From positions 1 to 40,681 of IMG/VR virus record IMGVR_UViG_3300008106_000007: a stretch of DNA of 40,681 nt; one strand, 5' to 3'. Positions within the stretch are counted from its first letter, which is position 1. The number at the start of each line of letters is the position of its first letter. The position numbers and the translations under genes were made by a program. This DNA is from a virus. Shown here in pieces: positions 1 through 7,369 of this stretch. Below the pieces are notes generated by a model, which made no database searches, had not been told where the DNA came from, and saw nothing but the letters and a program-made list of their open reading frames with translations.

Positions 1-13
1 AAATAATTATTTA

Positions 14-122
14 TATATTTGTAACAATTAATTGATGTGAAGCTACATCAAACTATTACAAATGAACGTAAATACTAACTTTTATAGTACAGCCTTAACT
101 GATTTTATTATTGGTTAAGGCT
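14..122 (+). promoter_or_regulatory. Putative promoter and hairpin leader of the head operon
   Basis: TATATTTG at 14-21 matches the Bacteroidetes -7 box TAnnTTTG; no TTG is seen at the right distance upstream, even reading across the window ends. Two hairpins follow before the portal gene: TTGATGT/ACATCAA (32-38, 45-51) and GCCTTAAC/GTTAAGGC (92-99, 114-121, 14-nt loop). The second is followed by a T-rich tract and resembles a weak intrinsic terminator. The same order, -7 box then hairpin then gene, recurs at 6040 and 34946. Confidence 0.4.
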
Positions 123-136
123 TATTTGCTTTATAT

Positions 137-1336
137 ATGGGATTTAATTTTAATCTTGGTTACAATAGTAATAATTTACCTAACTATGTTGAAAGAGATA
201 GTGCTGGGAATTGGTTTTATTCTATATTAGATGCGTTTACAGGAAGTAAAAGGAAAGGATTTAAAAGCGAAAGCCATAAATTAGAAATAATTTTAAATAA
301 TCCAGCTATTTTAAAAATTTTTTGTTTTTTATCAGACACTTATAGCCAAGTTAAAATAGACCAATATAAAAATGATAAATTATTTGAAAAGGATTTTTTA
401 TATATTTATAAGAAAAGTCCTAACGATTGGCAAACGTGGACTGATTTATTTTGGGAGCATAGATTTTGGTTAGCTGCAGGAAATGCTTATTTATATGTTG
501 AAGCTAATACTTGGTATTATTTACGCCCGCAAGGATTAGATTTTACAGACGCACAAAAAAAATCGTTTAGCCAAATATCATTTGCAAGCAAATATAAAAA
601 AGATGTTACTAACCAAACGTTTAAGTACAAAAACGAAAACAATGTAGTTCAAGTTCTTAAATTTTCAAACTTACACGTTTTTACAGATATGTCTGGAGGT
701 GTTAGCGGTAATTGGTTAAAAGGAAATAGCAGAATGGATGCTTTATATCAAATTGCTATTAACTCTCAATATGCGTTACAATCAAAAGGAACTAATTTAA
801 AATATACTGAAAAGTTTTTAGTCAGCGGTCAACACGATGCAAAAGATACCACAAGCCGACCGATGGCAGAAACCGAAAAAGACAGTATTGAACAATCTTT
901 AGAGAATGGTAGAAAAGTAAATGCCACTAAGTCAAAAGTAGATATGCAACAAATGGTGTCTAATTTAGCTCAATTGCAATTAGATGAAGCGTATGAAAGT
1001 GATTTAATAAAAGTTGCTAATATGTATGGAATACCTAAAGATGTTATTGATATTTTAGCTAAAGGTAGTACTTACGAAAACCAAGAAAAAAGTTTAGGTA
1101 AGTTTATTAATTATAATGAAATGCCTAAAGTTCAACAAATGACTGACAGATACGAGGTTATTTTAGATGAGCAAGATTTAAGAGGAAATTTTAAACATTT
1201 ACCATTCAACTCTGTGTTTGAAATTGATAAAATAAACAATCGTAAAATTGAATTAGAGAGTTTGAGGTTGGCGCAAGAGCTTGGAGCAGATGAAAAAATG
1301 ATAACCGATAAATTAAAACAAATTTATGAGTACTAA
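137..1336 (+). CDS. Phage portal protein (HK97/SPP1-type fold)
   Basis: The portal forms the dodecameric ring at the head vertex through which DNA is packaged. At 399 aa it has the usual length. The C-terminal half has the typical portal pattern: a long helical stretch, then IPKDVIDI and STYENQEKSLGKF near residues 300-320, like the STYSN(x)EQ motif of pfam Phage_portal members. It is the first gene after the packaging genes on a circular map and is followed by protease and capsid genes, which is the standard order. Its 3' end overlaps the next small gene by 11 bp. The family is called from motif and position, not from a search. Confidence 0.85.
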   Translation: MGFNFNLGYNSNNLPNYVERDSAGNWFYSILDAFTGSKRKGFKSESHKLEIILNNPAILKIFCFLSDTYSQVKIDQYKNDKLFEKDFLYIYKKSPNDWQTWTDLFWEHRFWLAAGNAYLYVEANTWYYLRPQGLDFTDAQKKSFSQISFASKYKKDVTNQTFKYKNENNVVQVLKFSNLHVFTDMSGGVSGNWLKGNSRMDALYQIAINSQYALQSKGTNLKYTEKFLVSGQHDAKDTTSRPMAETEKDSIEQSLENGRKVNATKSKVDMQQMVSNLAQLQLDEAYESDLIKVANMYGIPKDVIDILAKGSTYENQEKSLGKFINYNEMPKVQQMTDRYEVILDEQDLRGNFKHLPFNSVFEIDKINNRKIELESLRLAQELGADEKMITDKLKQIYEY

Positions 1337-1487
1337 TATCCCAAATATACCACTAACTAGAGTTATAAATGAAACAAGACAAGTTTCTATTTGCGCAAAG
1401 TGTGGTAGTAGTATGATTCGTAAATATTGGATTTACTTTTTTGGTAAAAGAAAATGTATTAATAAACAATGTGGCTATGAATACTAA
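1326..1487 (+). CDS. Small zinc-ribbon protein
   Basis: A 53-residue ORF starting inside the end of the portal gene. It has a four-cysteine pattern, CAKC (Cys23, Cys26) and later Cys44 and Cys49, typical of a zinc ribbon, with a basic segment between the pairs. It overlaps both neighbours (portal by 11 bp, the next small ORF by 11 bp), which suggests translational coupling and supports it as a real gene. Its role is unknown; small zinc ribbons inside head operons are common in Bacteroidetes phages. Confidence 0.55.
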   Translation: MSTNIPNIPLTRVINETRQVSICAKCGSSMIRKYWIYFFGKRKCINKQCGYEY

Positions 1488-1605
1488 ATTGACATTACAA
1501 GAAATATATAAAGAGTTGGCAAAAAAGAATTTAAACCCAGCACTTGAAAAAAGTCTTAAAGATAAAAGAAAAATATTACTAACTGATAAAGTTGTAACAA
1601 AATGA
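1477..1605 (+). CDS. Small basic protein of unknown function
   Basis: A 42-residue lysine-rich ORF that links the zinc ribbon to the protease gene. It starts inside the end of the upstream ORF and its stop overlaps the next start as ATGA at 1602-1605. This chain of overlaps is the main evidence that it is translated. No domain is recognised. Confidence 0.45.
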   Translation: MNTKLTLQEIYKELAKKNLNPALEKSLKDKRKILLTDKVVTK

Positions 1606-2402
1606 TAAACAAAGAAGAAGTTTTAAAAGATATTGATTTTGCAATACATACTAAAAAAGCTGAAATACAAAAAACAGACTTTTCAAATGTAATGTTAGAA
1701 TCAGTTGAAAAAGCATTTACCAACGGAATTGATAAATTAGAAGTATTAATTTATGAGGCGGTAATTAAAAAAGAACGCAATGAAGAAATGTTTAAAAACT
1801 ATCTTAATAATTGGGTTTTAAATCATTCAGTTGGTATGCGTTATGTTAAACTATTATTTTGTTATGATAACGATGCACCTGAATATAGTCAAAACAAAGA
1901 AAACTTTGATAAATATTACCCACAAATATTAAATAAAGACGATGTTAATGATTGTTTTTGGGCAATATTAGAGGCAAAAAATATTGAGGGTTCAGCAGTT
2001 GTTAAGGGTTCAAACTTCTTAACTCCAGTTTTATCAATGGAAGTTATAGATGAAAACACTATTAAGGTTAAATGTGCGGTTTCTCCAAGTAATGTTTTTG
2101 ATTCTCACGGAGATGTTCACTTTCCGTCAATTTGGAAACGTTCTCTAAATGTAGAAAATAAATATGATTTATTACTACAAGAACATAATATGAGAGAGTT
2201 TGAAAACGTAATTGTTGATAGTGTTTCAGGAGATTTAAAAGTATATACAGAAATGATTTCGGTAAAAGAATTATTGTCGAAATTTGAAAATAAAAAGAAC
2301 TTGCCAAATGGCACTTCTAATAAATTTGACTCGTCAACAGACACTCAAGAAACGGAAGAAATTCCACAAAAAAGAAACGTAAATCTATTTATTAAAATTT
2401 AA
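1602..2402 (+). CDS. Probable prohead (capsid maturation) protease
   Basis: 266 aa, directly before the major capsid gene, where HK97-like phages encode the maturation protease. The central part has the prohead-protease-like pattern VFDSHGDVHFPSIWKRS (about residues 164-180), followed by LLLQEHN with a candidate catalytic His. The N-terminal 120 residues are unlike known proteases and may be an extra domain. The C-terminus is polar and Thr/Ser/Glu-rich, like a removable scaffold tail. The catalytic serine is not assigned. Function is inferred from motif and position. Confidence 0.6.
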   Translation: MINKEEVLKDIDFAIHTKKAEIQKTDFSNVMLESVEKAFTNGIDKLEVLIYEAVIKKERNEEMFKNYLNNWVLNHSVGMRYVKLLFCYDNDAPEYSQNKENFDKYYPQILNKDDVNDCFWAILEAKNIEGSAVVKGSNFLTPVLSMEVIDENTIKVKCAVSPSNVFDSHGDVHFPSIWKRSLNVENKYDLLLQEHNMREFENVIVDSVSGDLKVYTEMISVKELLSKFENKKNLPNGTSNKFDSSTDTQETEEIPQKRNVNLFIKI

Positions 2403-2413
2403 AACAAAGAAAA

Positions 2414-3655
2414 ATGGAACCATTTGAAAAGTTTTTACAAACAAAAGGAATTACTTTAGACGCATTTAAAGCGTTAGAAGTTGAAAAACAAGCAGATATT
2501 CAAAATGAATATTTAGGACACATTGAAAAGCAATTGGAAAATTCGGTATCTAAAGAAACATTGGCTACTGAAATTCAAAAAGCTAAAGAAGGGATCTCCG
2601 AAGAGGTTGCAAAACAACTTTTAGACGCTAACAAAAGTGGTGAAAACGCAAACGAAACAGAACTTGTTAAATTCTTTAAAGAATCAGTTGATACTTACAA
2701 AGAAAACGAAAACGACAAACGTTACAATGTTAACACAACAATAAAAGCTGGCGCTTTAATGACTACTGCAAACGTTACGCCAAACGTTACAAATGGATTT
2801 TCTCCATTGTTCGGTAATTACATTGATACTGAACTTGGTTCTACTCCAAAACCAGACCTTTGTATTTTACCTTTAATTACTATTAAAAATCAGCCAGGAA
2901 CAGAGTCAATTTGGCACGTTTCAAGAGTTAGTGAAGAAGGAGATGCTGAATTTATTTCAGAGGGTGCATTGAAGCCATTAGCAAGCGCATCATGGGCTAC
3001 AACTAAAGAGCCAATAAAAGAATTAGCTGTTCGTTGGAAATTTACAAAAAGATTAATGAACCACGCCCCAAGTGTAGTAGTTGACTTTGCTGAACACGCA
3101 AACGAATTAATGGAACAAAAAATGGACGATGGGGCATTAACAGGAGATGGACTAGATAACAACTTAGATGGTATAACTAGTGTTGCTTCTGCTTTTGTTG
3201 TACCTACTGCTTTATCTGAATTTTACAAAGATGCTAATATTTGGGATGTTATTATGGCAGTTGCTACGCAAGTTCGTTTAGCTAACTTCAAAGGGCAACT
3301 TACAGCTGTATTAAATACTGTATGGGAGGCTAAAATGAAAGGATACAAAAATGCTGAGGGTGACTATATTGTGCCACCATTCGTTAGTCCTGATGGAACT
3401 AAAGTTGGTTCTATTAATGTTGTTTTTAATAACAAATTTCCTGACACTTACATTTTATTAGGAGATTTGAAAAAATTCAACTTAGTAATGGCAGAAGATG
3501 TTGCCTACGATGAGGGTTACGAAAATGATGATTTCTCTAAAAACTTAGTTTCTAAAAAATTAGAAGCGTTTATGGGAACATATATCAAAGCTGGCGATGC
3601 TGGTTCAATCGTTTATGATTCAATTGCTGATATTTTAACGGATATTGAAATTTAA
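2414..3655 (+). CDS. Major capsid protein, HK97 fold, with N-terminal scaffold (delta) region
   Basis: 413 aa. Residues 1 to about 100 are charged and helical, like the delta domain that serves as scaffold and is cut off during maturation. The rest follows the HK97-like pattern: an N-arm, a conserved SEGALKP segment near residue 177, a long spine helix (DFAEHANELMEQKMDDGALTGDG) and a compact C-terminal domain. The preceding protease supports maturation by cleavage, probably near residues 100-115. The segment TGDGLDNNLDGI is typical of Bacteroidetes phage capsids. Confidence 0.85.
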   Translation: MEPFEKFLQTKGITLDAFKALEVEKQADIQNEYLGHIEKQLENSVSKETLATEIQKAKEGISEEVAKQLLDANKSGENANETELVKFFKESVDTYKENENDKRYNVNTTIKAGALMTTANVTPNVTNGFSPLFGNYIDTELGSTPKPDLCILPLITIKNQPGTESIWHVSRVSEEGDAEFISEGALKPLASASWATTKEPIKELAVRWKFTKRLMNHAPSVVVDFAEHANELMEQKMDDGALTGDGLDNNLDGITSVASAFVVPTALSEFYKDANIWDVIMAVATQVRLANFKGQLTAVLNTVWEAKMKGYKNAEGDYIVPPFVSPDGTKVGSINVVFNNKFPDTYILLGDLKKFNLVMAEDVAYDEGYENDDFSKNLVSKKLEAFMGTYIKAGDAGSIVYDSIADILTDIEI

Positions 3656-3686
3656 TAATTAAGTATTAATTTAAAATTTTATAAAA

Positions 3687-3923
3687 ATGGCAGAAGAGAC
3701 AAAAAAAACAAAGTCCGAAGTAGCAACTTTTTCAAGTAGAAAAATGCTATTAGAAAACGCTGAAAAGGGGACAAAGATTTTCTATTCAGACAGATTAAAA
3801 GTAGAAATTATTCAAGCTACAAAGCATTATAAAGTAGGAATGGTACTAAGTCCGCATAAAGTTAAAGGATTAGCACTTATTTCACAAGGGATTGCAAAAG
3901 AGTATAAAGAAAAAACTAAATAA
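3687..3923 (+). CDS. Small head-region protein of unknown function
   Basis: 78 aa, between capsid and connector genes. The N-terminal 20 residues are polar and Lys-rich; the rest could form a small beta fold (KIFYSDRLKVEIIQATKHYKVGMVL). Position suggests a head decoration or DNA-entry accessory protein, but no motif proves it. Confidence 0.55.
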   Translation: MAEETKKTKSEVATFSSRKMLLENAEKGTKIFYSDRLKVEIIQATKHYKVGMVLSPHKVKGLALISQGIAKEYKEKTK

Positions 3924-3925
3924 AA

Positions 3926-4546
3926 ATGTATCTAATAAACGAGGCTAATTTCACGAGGGAGTTATCAATTCCAAATTTAACAAGTTCACAAAGCGGTAAT
4001 GCTGTTGAGTTGAATTACTACGCTGATGAAAAGCCTCGTTTGTTATTACAAATGAGTTTAGGAAACGTTTTATTTTCTCAATTAGATAGTCAAGTAACAA
4101 GCGGAATATTAAATGTTGACGCAGATCAAAAGTGGAAAGATTTAGTTAATGGTAAAGAGTATGATGGTAAAGTTTGGAAAGGTTTAAATTACTTAGAAGG
4201 TAGTTTTAAAGTTTCTTTATTGGCTTATTATACTTATTGGAATTGGGTTAACGATAGTTATTTAAGTAACTTTCAAATTCAAGCTAAAAATGCTGATAAC
4301 ATAAACCCAACAAGTACATTAGTTGATATTTGGAACAAGTTTTTAGAAATGTATCAAGGTATAAATAATTACTGCTTACCACGTGTGAGCAATATTTACG
4401 GAACTACTTTTGTAGATTATTTCGTAAACAATAATAGTAAATATGTTTCTTTGTTGCAATTTTTAAAAGACAACCCAACAGACTATTCAAATCCACAACT
4501 TTATACGTTTGAAAATATTAGTAATTCTAATTCATTAGGGCTATGA
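3926..4546 (+). CDS. Probable head-tail connector protein
   Basis: 206 aa, mostly helical. The N-terminus (MYLINEANFTRELSIPNL) resembles the DUF6712-type neck proteins of Bacteroidetes phages. It lies where head-completion or adaptor genes occur, after the capsid gene and before the tail tube gene. Its stop overlaps the next start (4543-4546), indicating coupled translation. The family call is from memory of sequence flavour and position. Confidence 0.5.
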   Translation: MYLINEANFTRELSIPNLTSSQSGNAVELNYYADEKPRLLLQMSLGNVLFSQLDSQVTSGILNVDADQKWKDLVNGKEYDGKVWKGLNYLEGSFKVSLLAYYTYWNWVNDSYLSNFQIQAKNADNINPTSTLVDIWNKFLEMYQGINNYCLPRVSNIYGTTFVDYFVNNNSKYVSLLQFLKDNPTDYSNPQLYTFENISNSNSLGL

Positions 4547-5076
4547 TAATTGCAAATGCTTTAAAGAGATTATTTACTGGCGCAGTTGCAGATTGTACTT
4601 TTTTAGGTATTGAAAGACCAAATACCAGTATTCAATATTGGTACGGCGACCAAAAAGAGTTAATTTCGTGGATTACACAACGTAAAAATTTAGCTAATTA
4701 TCCGCTTGTTTGGTATGTTTTAAACGAATATACAGAATTTCAAGGGTGGTATGAAACAAATGCAAGACTTGTAATAATGCAAGATACACAGCTAAAACAG
4801 TTAAACGATTGGCGTACAGAAAATAGTTATGAAGGTGTTTTGGAACCAGTTTGGAATGTTATCCAAGATAAATTAACTACTAATGGTTATATTGAAGTTA
4901 TGGGAAGTTTTACGGATAGATTTAAACTAAAAGCAGAACCTAACTATGGTATAGCACCACAAGTAAATGACTTAAAAAACACTAACCCTACAAATGAAAA
5001 ATCTATAAATATAGATTTAATAGATTGTTTGGTAGTTGATTTTAAAATGAGAATAAAAGCAAAATGTATTAATTAA
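4543..5076 (+). CDS. Probable neck / tail-completion protein
   Basis: 177 aa. The pattern YPLVWYVL followed by a beta strand with RLVIMQDT fits neck or tail-terminator-like proteins that cap the tail tube at the head. It is coupled to the upstream connector by ATGA. The product is inferred from gene order and is not separable from other connector proteins by sequence alone. Confidence 0.5.
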   Translation: MIIANALKRLFTGAVADCTFLGIERPNTSIQYWYGDQKELISWITQRKNLANYPLVWYVLNEYTEFQGWYETNARLVIMQDTQLKQLNDWRTENSYEGVLEPVWNVIQDKLTTNGYIEVMGSFTDRFKLKAEPNYGIAPQVNDLKNTNPTNEKSINIDLIDCLVVDFKMRIKAKCIN

Positions 5077-5093
5077 ATTAAAAAATAAAAACT

Positions 5094-6020
5094 ATGTCAG
5101 TTTTAATAAATCAAAAAAATTGTCTTACTTCACGTAAGAATTTAGGATTACCAGATTGTATTATTCAAGAAGGTAGACTAACAGGTTTTATCCTTACTCC
5201 AAAGGGTTGGAGTATAGGATTAGATACAGAAACATTTGATAAAGAATATGTAAACGCTCAAATTCAATTAGGTAATTTTATTCCAGTATTAGGAGCTGTT
5301 GAAGTTATTAATAATACTCCAGAGGCAACTACAGAAGAATATGAAGGTGGGGTTATGTCGGTAGTTCGTAATGGATTGCCTCAATATGCGTTTAAATTCT
5401 TAAAAGGTGGCTGGAAATTCGCAAGTGCGTTATACACTTACAATTCATTTCAAGAGTATGATGTATTATTTGTATTTTCAAGCGGTGCAATTGCTGGAGC
5501 TACAAACGGAACAGCGTTTACATCTTTTGACTTAGGTATGTTGAACAATGGAACATATATGTTTACAAATGGATCTGCTTCTGCAAGCGTTACTTGTTCA
5601 ATGCAGTTAATTAACGAAACTCAATTCAATAGAGATGTGGCTATTTTAGATGCTTCTGTTTTGGATTTTTATGTTAATACTGACATTTTACCTATTACAG
5701 ATATTGTTTTAACAGGAACCGCTGATGCTTCTGATAATAAAATTTATGTTGAGGCTGTTTATGCAATTAATCAATCTACTCCATTAGGAGGAATAGAAAC
5801 TCCGAGCTTAAAATTATTTGTACAAGGTGTATCTGATACAATAGTTTCAGTAACTTACAACACTTTGACAGGAAAATACGAAATTGTACCAACCGCTACT
5901 TTAGGGTCTGGAGATAAAGTAGTTGTTCAATTATATGATTCTGTGGCTGTTGTTGATGTGGCAAAGATTGGAACTAAATATTACAAGGGTGCAACTCCAG
6001 AAATTACAGTTGTAGCGTAA
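5094..6020 (+). CDS. Major tail (tube) protein
   Basis: 308 aa, rich in Gly, Thr, Val and short beta segments, placed between neck genes and the tape-measure region where tail tube proteins lie. The C-terminal 90 residues (from about IVLTGTADASDN) could form an extra Ig-like or BIG-like beta domain, common on tube proteins. It is the last gene before a promoter-terminator element at 6040-6098, fitting high expression and a transcription break after the head/tube block. Confidence 0.65.
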   Translation: MSVLINQKNCLTSRKNLGLPDCIIQEGRLTGFILTPKGWSIGLDTETFDKEYVNAQIQLGNFIPVLGAVEVINNTPEATTEEYEGGVMSVVRNGLPQYAFKFLKGGWKFASALYTYNSFQEYDVLFVFSSGAIAGATNGTAFTSFDLGMLNNGTYMFTNGSASASVTCSMQLINETQFNRDVAILDASVLDFYVNTDILPITDIVLTGTADASDNKIYVEAVYAINQSTPLGGIETPSLKLFVQGVSDTIVSVTYNTLTGKYEIVPTATLGSGDKVVVQLYDSVAVVDVAKIGTKYYKGATPEITVVA

Positions 6021-6039
6021 AAGAAAACAATTAATTTAA

Positions 6040-6098
6040 TATATTTGTAACTAACAAGGATGAAAAGGCTATCAATTAATTTTGGTAGCCTTTTTTTA
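6040..6098 (+). promoter_or_regulatory. Putative promoter followed at once by a strong terminator hairpin
   Basis: TATATTTG at 6040-6047 is a full -7 box, and the following bases (TATATTTGTAAC) repeat those at 14-25. No correctly spaced TTG is seen. A perfect 9-bp stem AAAAGGCTA/TAGCCTTTT (6063-6071, 6086-6094; 14-nt loop) then runs into a T tract: a classical intrinsic terminator for the tube gene. If the -7 box is active, its own transcript must pass this terminator to reach the gene at 6110. Confidence 0.6.
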
Positions 6099-6109
6099 AT
6101 TTATAAACT

Positions 6110-6445
6110 ATGGAAATATTTAATGTAATTATTTGGGGTGTAGATGCCGAAAACTTTTGCGCATTATCAAAAGAAGAAAAAATACAATGGATTTTAAAAC
6201 ATACTAAACAAAAAGACTTAAATCAAATTGAATTGTTTTTAGAAAGTCCTATTGTAAAAGCTAAAGAATGTATTTCTTGTGGTGTGTTGAATAATAAAAT
6301 AGAAAACCCTTTTAAAAATGAAAGCAATATCAGCAAAGCAAATGCAATTGAGGTTACAGCAAGTAGCTACGAAGTCGTGGTTGGAGAACCAAGTAACACA
6401 GATAGTGTTAAGCGACCAAGACAAACTAAAAGAGGAAAAAATTAA
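6110..6445 (+). CDS. Tail-assembly chaperone-like protein
   Basis: 111 aa, in the slot between tube and tape measure where tail-assembly chaperones (lambda G-like) sit. The N-terminal 60 residues are hydrophobic and charged; the C-terminus is basic (RPRQTKRGKN). The last 128 bp overlap the next gene in the +1 frame. This recalls the overlapping or frameshifted chaperone pairs of siphophages, but no slippery site was recognised and the next ORF has its own plausible start. Confidence 0.45.
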   Translation: MEIFNVIIWGVDAENFCALSKEEKIQWILKHTKQKDLNQIELFLESPIVKAKECISCGVLNNKIENPFKNESNISKANAIEVTASSYEVVVGEPSNTDSVKRPRQTKRGKN

Positions 6446-6773
6446 CGAGTTTACAAAAGGAGAACGCCCAAATGGTAAAAAGATAGGGGAATATCGCAAT
6501 GCTGAATATGCTATCTTTAAACAACAAATAAACCCTTTAGCGAATGGTTATGTAGATTTATTACTAACAAGACAGTTTAGTAGTAAATTATTCGTTAGAA
6601 CGTTTGGTAGTGGCTTTATGTTTAACAGTACAGATAATAAAACAGGGTCTTTAATTGGTAAGTATGGAATTGATATAATGGGTTTAAATCAAGATTGGTT
6701 TAACAACAGACAAAGAAATATTTACAAGCCAGTTTTAGACTTTGAAATAAGTAGAATTTTAAATAAAAGATAA
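6318..6773 (+). CDS. Conserved tail-region protein overlapping the preceding gene
   Basis: 151 aa. The N-terminus (MKAISAKQMQLRLQQVATKSW) looks like a natural start, so the first 128 bp are coding in two frames together with 6110-6445. The middle has KGERPNGKKIGEYRN and PLANGYVDLLLTRQFSSKLFVR, a pattern seen in hypothetical proteins of Bacteroidetes phages located before tape-measure genes. Its stop overlaps the next start (TAATG). Function is unknown, probably tail assembly. Confidence 0.6.
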   Translation: MKAISAKQMQLRLQQVATKSWLENQVTQIVLSDQDKLKEEKINEFTKGERPNGKKIGEYRNAEYAIFKQQINPLANGYVDLLLTRQFSSKLFVRTFGSGFMFNSTDNKTGSLIGKYGIDIMGLNQDWFNNRQRNIYKPVLDFEISRILNKR

Positions 6774-7369
6774 TGCCAAAATATAACTCGATAGACACAA
6801 TTCCTGCTAAAGTATTCTTTGAAATATTAAAGAGTAAAAACTTTCAATTGCTAAAACCCAAACCAAAAGAAAAAGGATTAGAAGAACTTTTTATGTGTAT
6901 TTATGACGAATTTTTTATTAAGTCAGATAATCCAGAAGCTAACAGATATTTAGAATTAAACAAAGAAATATCTTTTTTGCAATACAAAATAGCCACTTTA
7001 AAACAGGCGTTACATTTTTACTTTTATAATCGCACAACTAAAGAAATGCGAGAATCGTTTGCTAAAAGTTTAAAAGACGGTTTTGGTATTGAATTAAATT
7101 TAGAAGCACCGTTTATTGACGAAGTACAGCGTGTTTTAAGTATTGAGTTAGGAATTATTGAGAACGATTTAAACATGGCAAAGATAGAATTTGATTATAT
7201 GGTTAATAAATGTAAAAACAAAGATTATGATTACTATGAAGAAATAGGGGTTTTAAGCCAAGTTTTACCAAATAACTCACTATTAAAAGAAGAAATGACT
7301 TTAGCTGTTTATGTATCTTTAGAAAAGTTAGCAAAAAAAGTAGTTGAACAACAAAATAAAAAGAAATAA
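6773..7369 (+). CDS. Tail-region protein, coiled, unknown function
   Basis: 198 aa, Lys/Glu-rich and helical, with heptad-like stretches and no cysteine cluster or membrane segment. It abuts the tape-measure gene (stop and start share a base). Such genes are often assembly chaperones or tape-measure partners; that is inference from position only. Confidence 0.5.
   Translation: MPKYNSIDTIPAKVFFEILKSKNFQLLKPKPKEKGLEELFMCIYDEFFIKSDNPEANRYLELNKEISFLQYKIATLKQALHFYFYNRTTKEMRESFAKSLKDGFGIELNLEAPFIDEVQRVLSIELGIIENDLNMAKIEFDYMVNKCKNKDYDYYEEIGVLSQVLPNNSLLKEEMTLAVYVSLEKLAKKVVEQQNKKK

Noticed and set aside
2068-2344. Minus-strand ORFs opposite the protease gene
   Set aside because: Two overlapping frames antisense to a coherent coding gene, with no start context; shadows.
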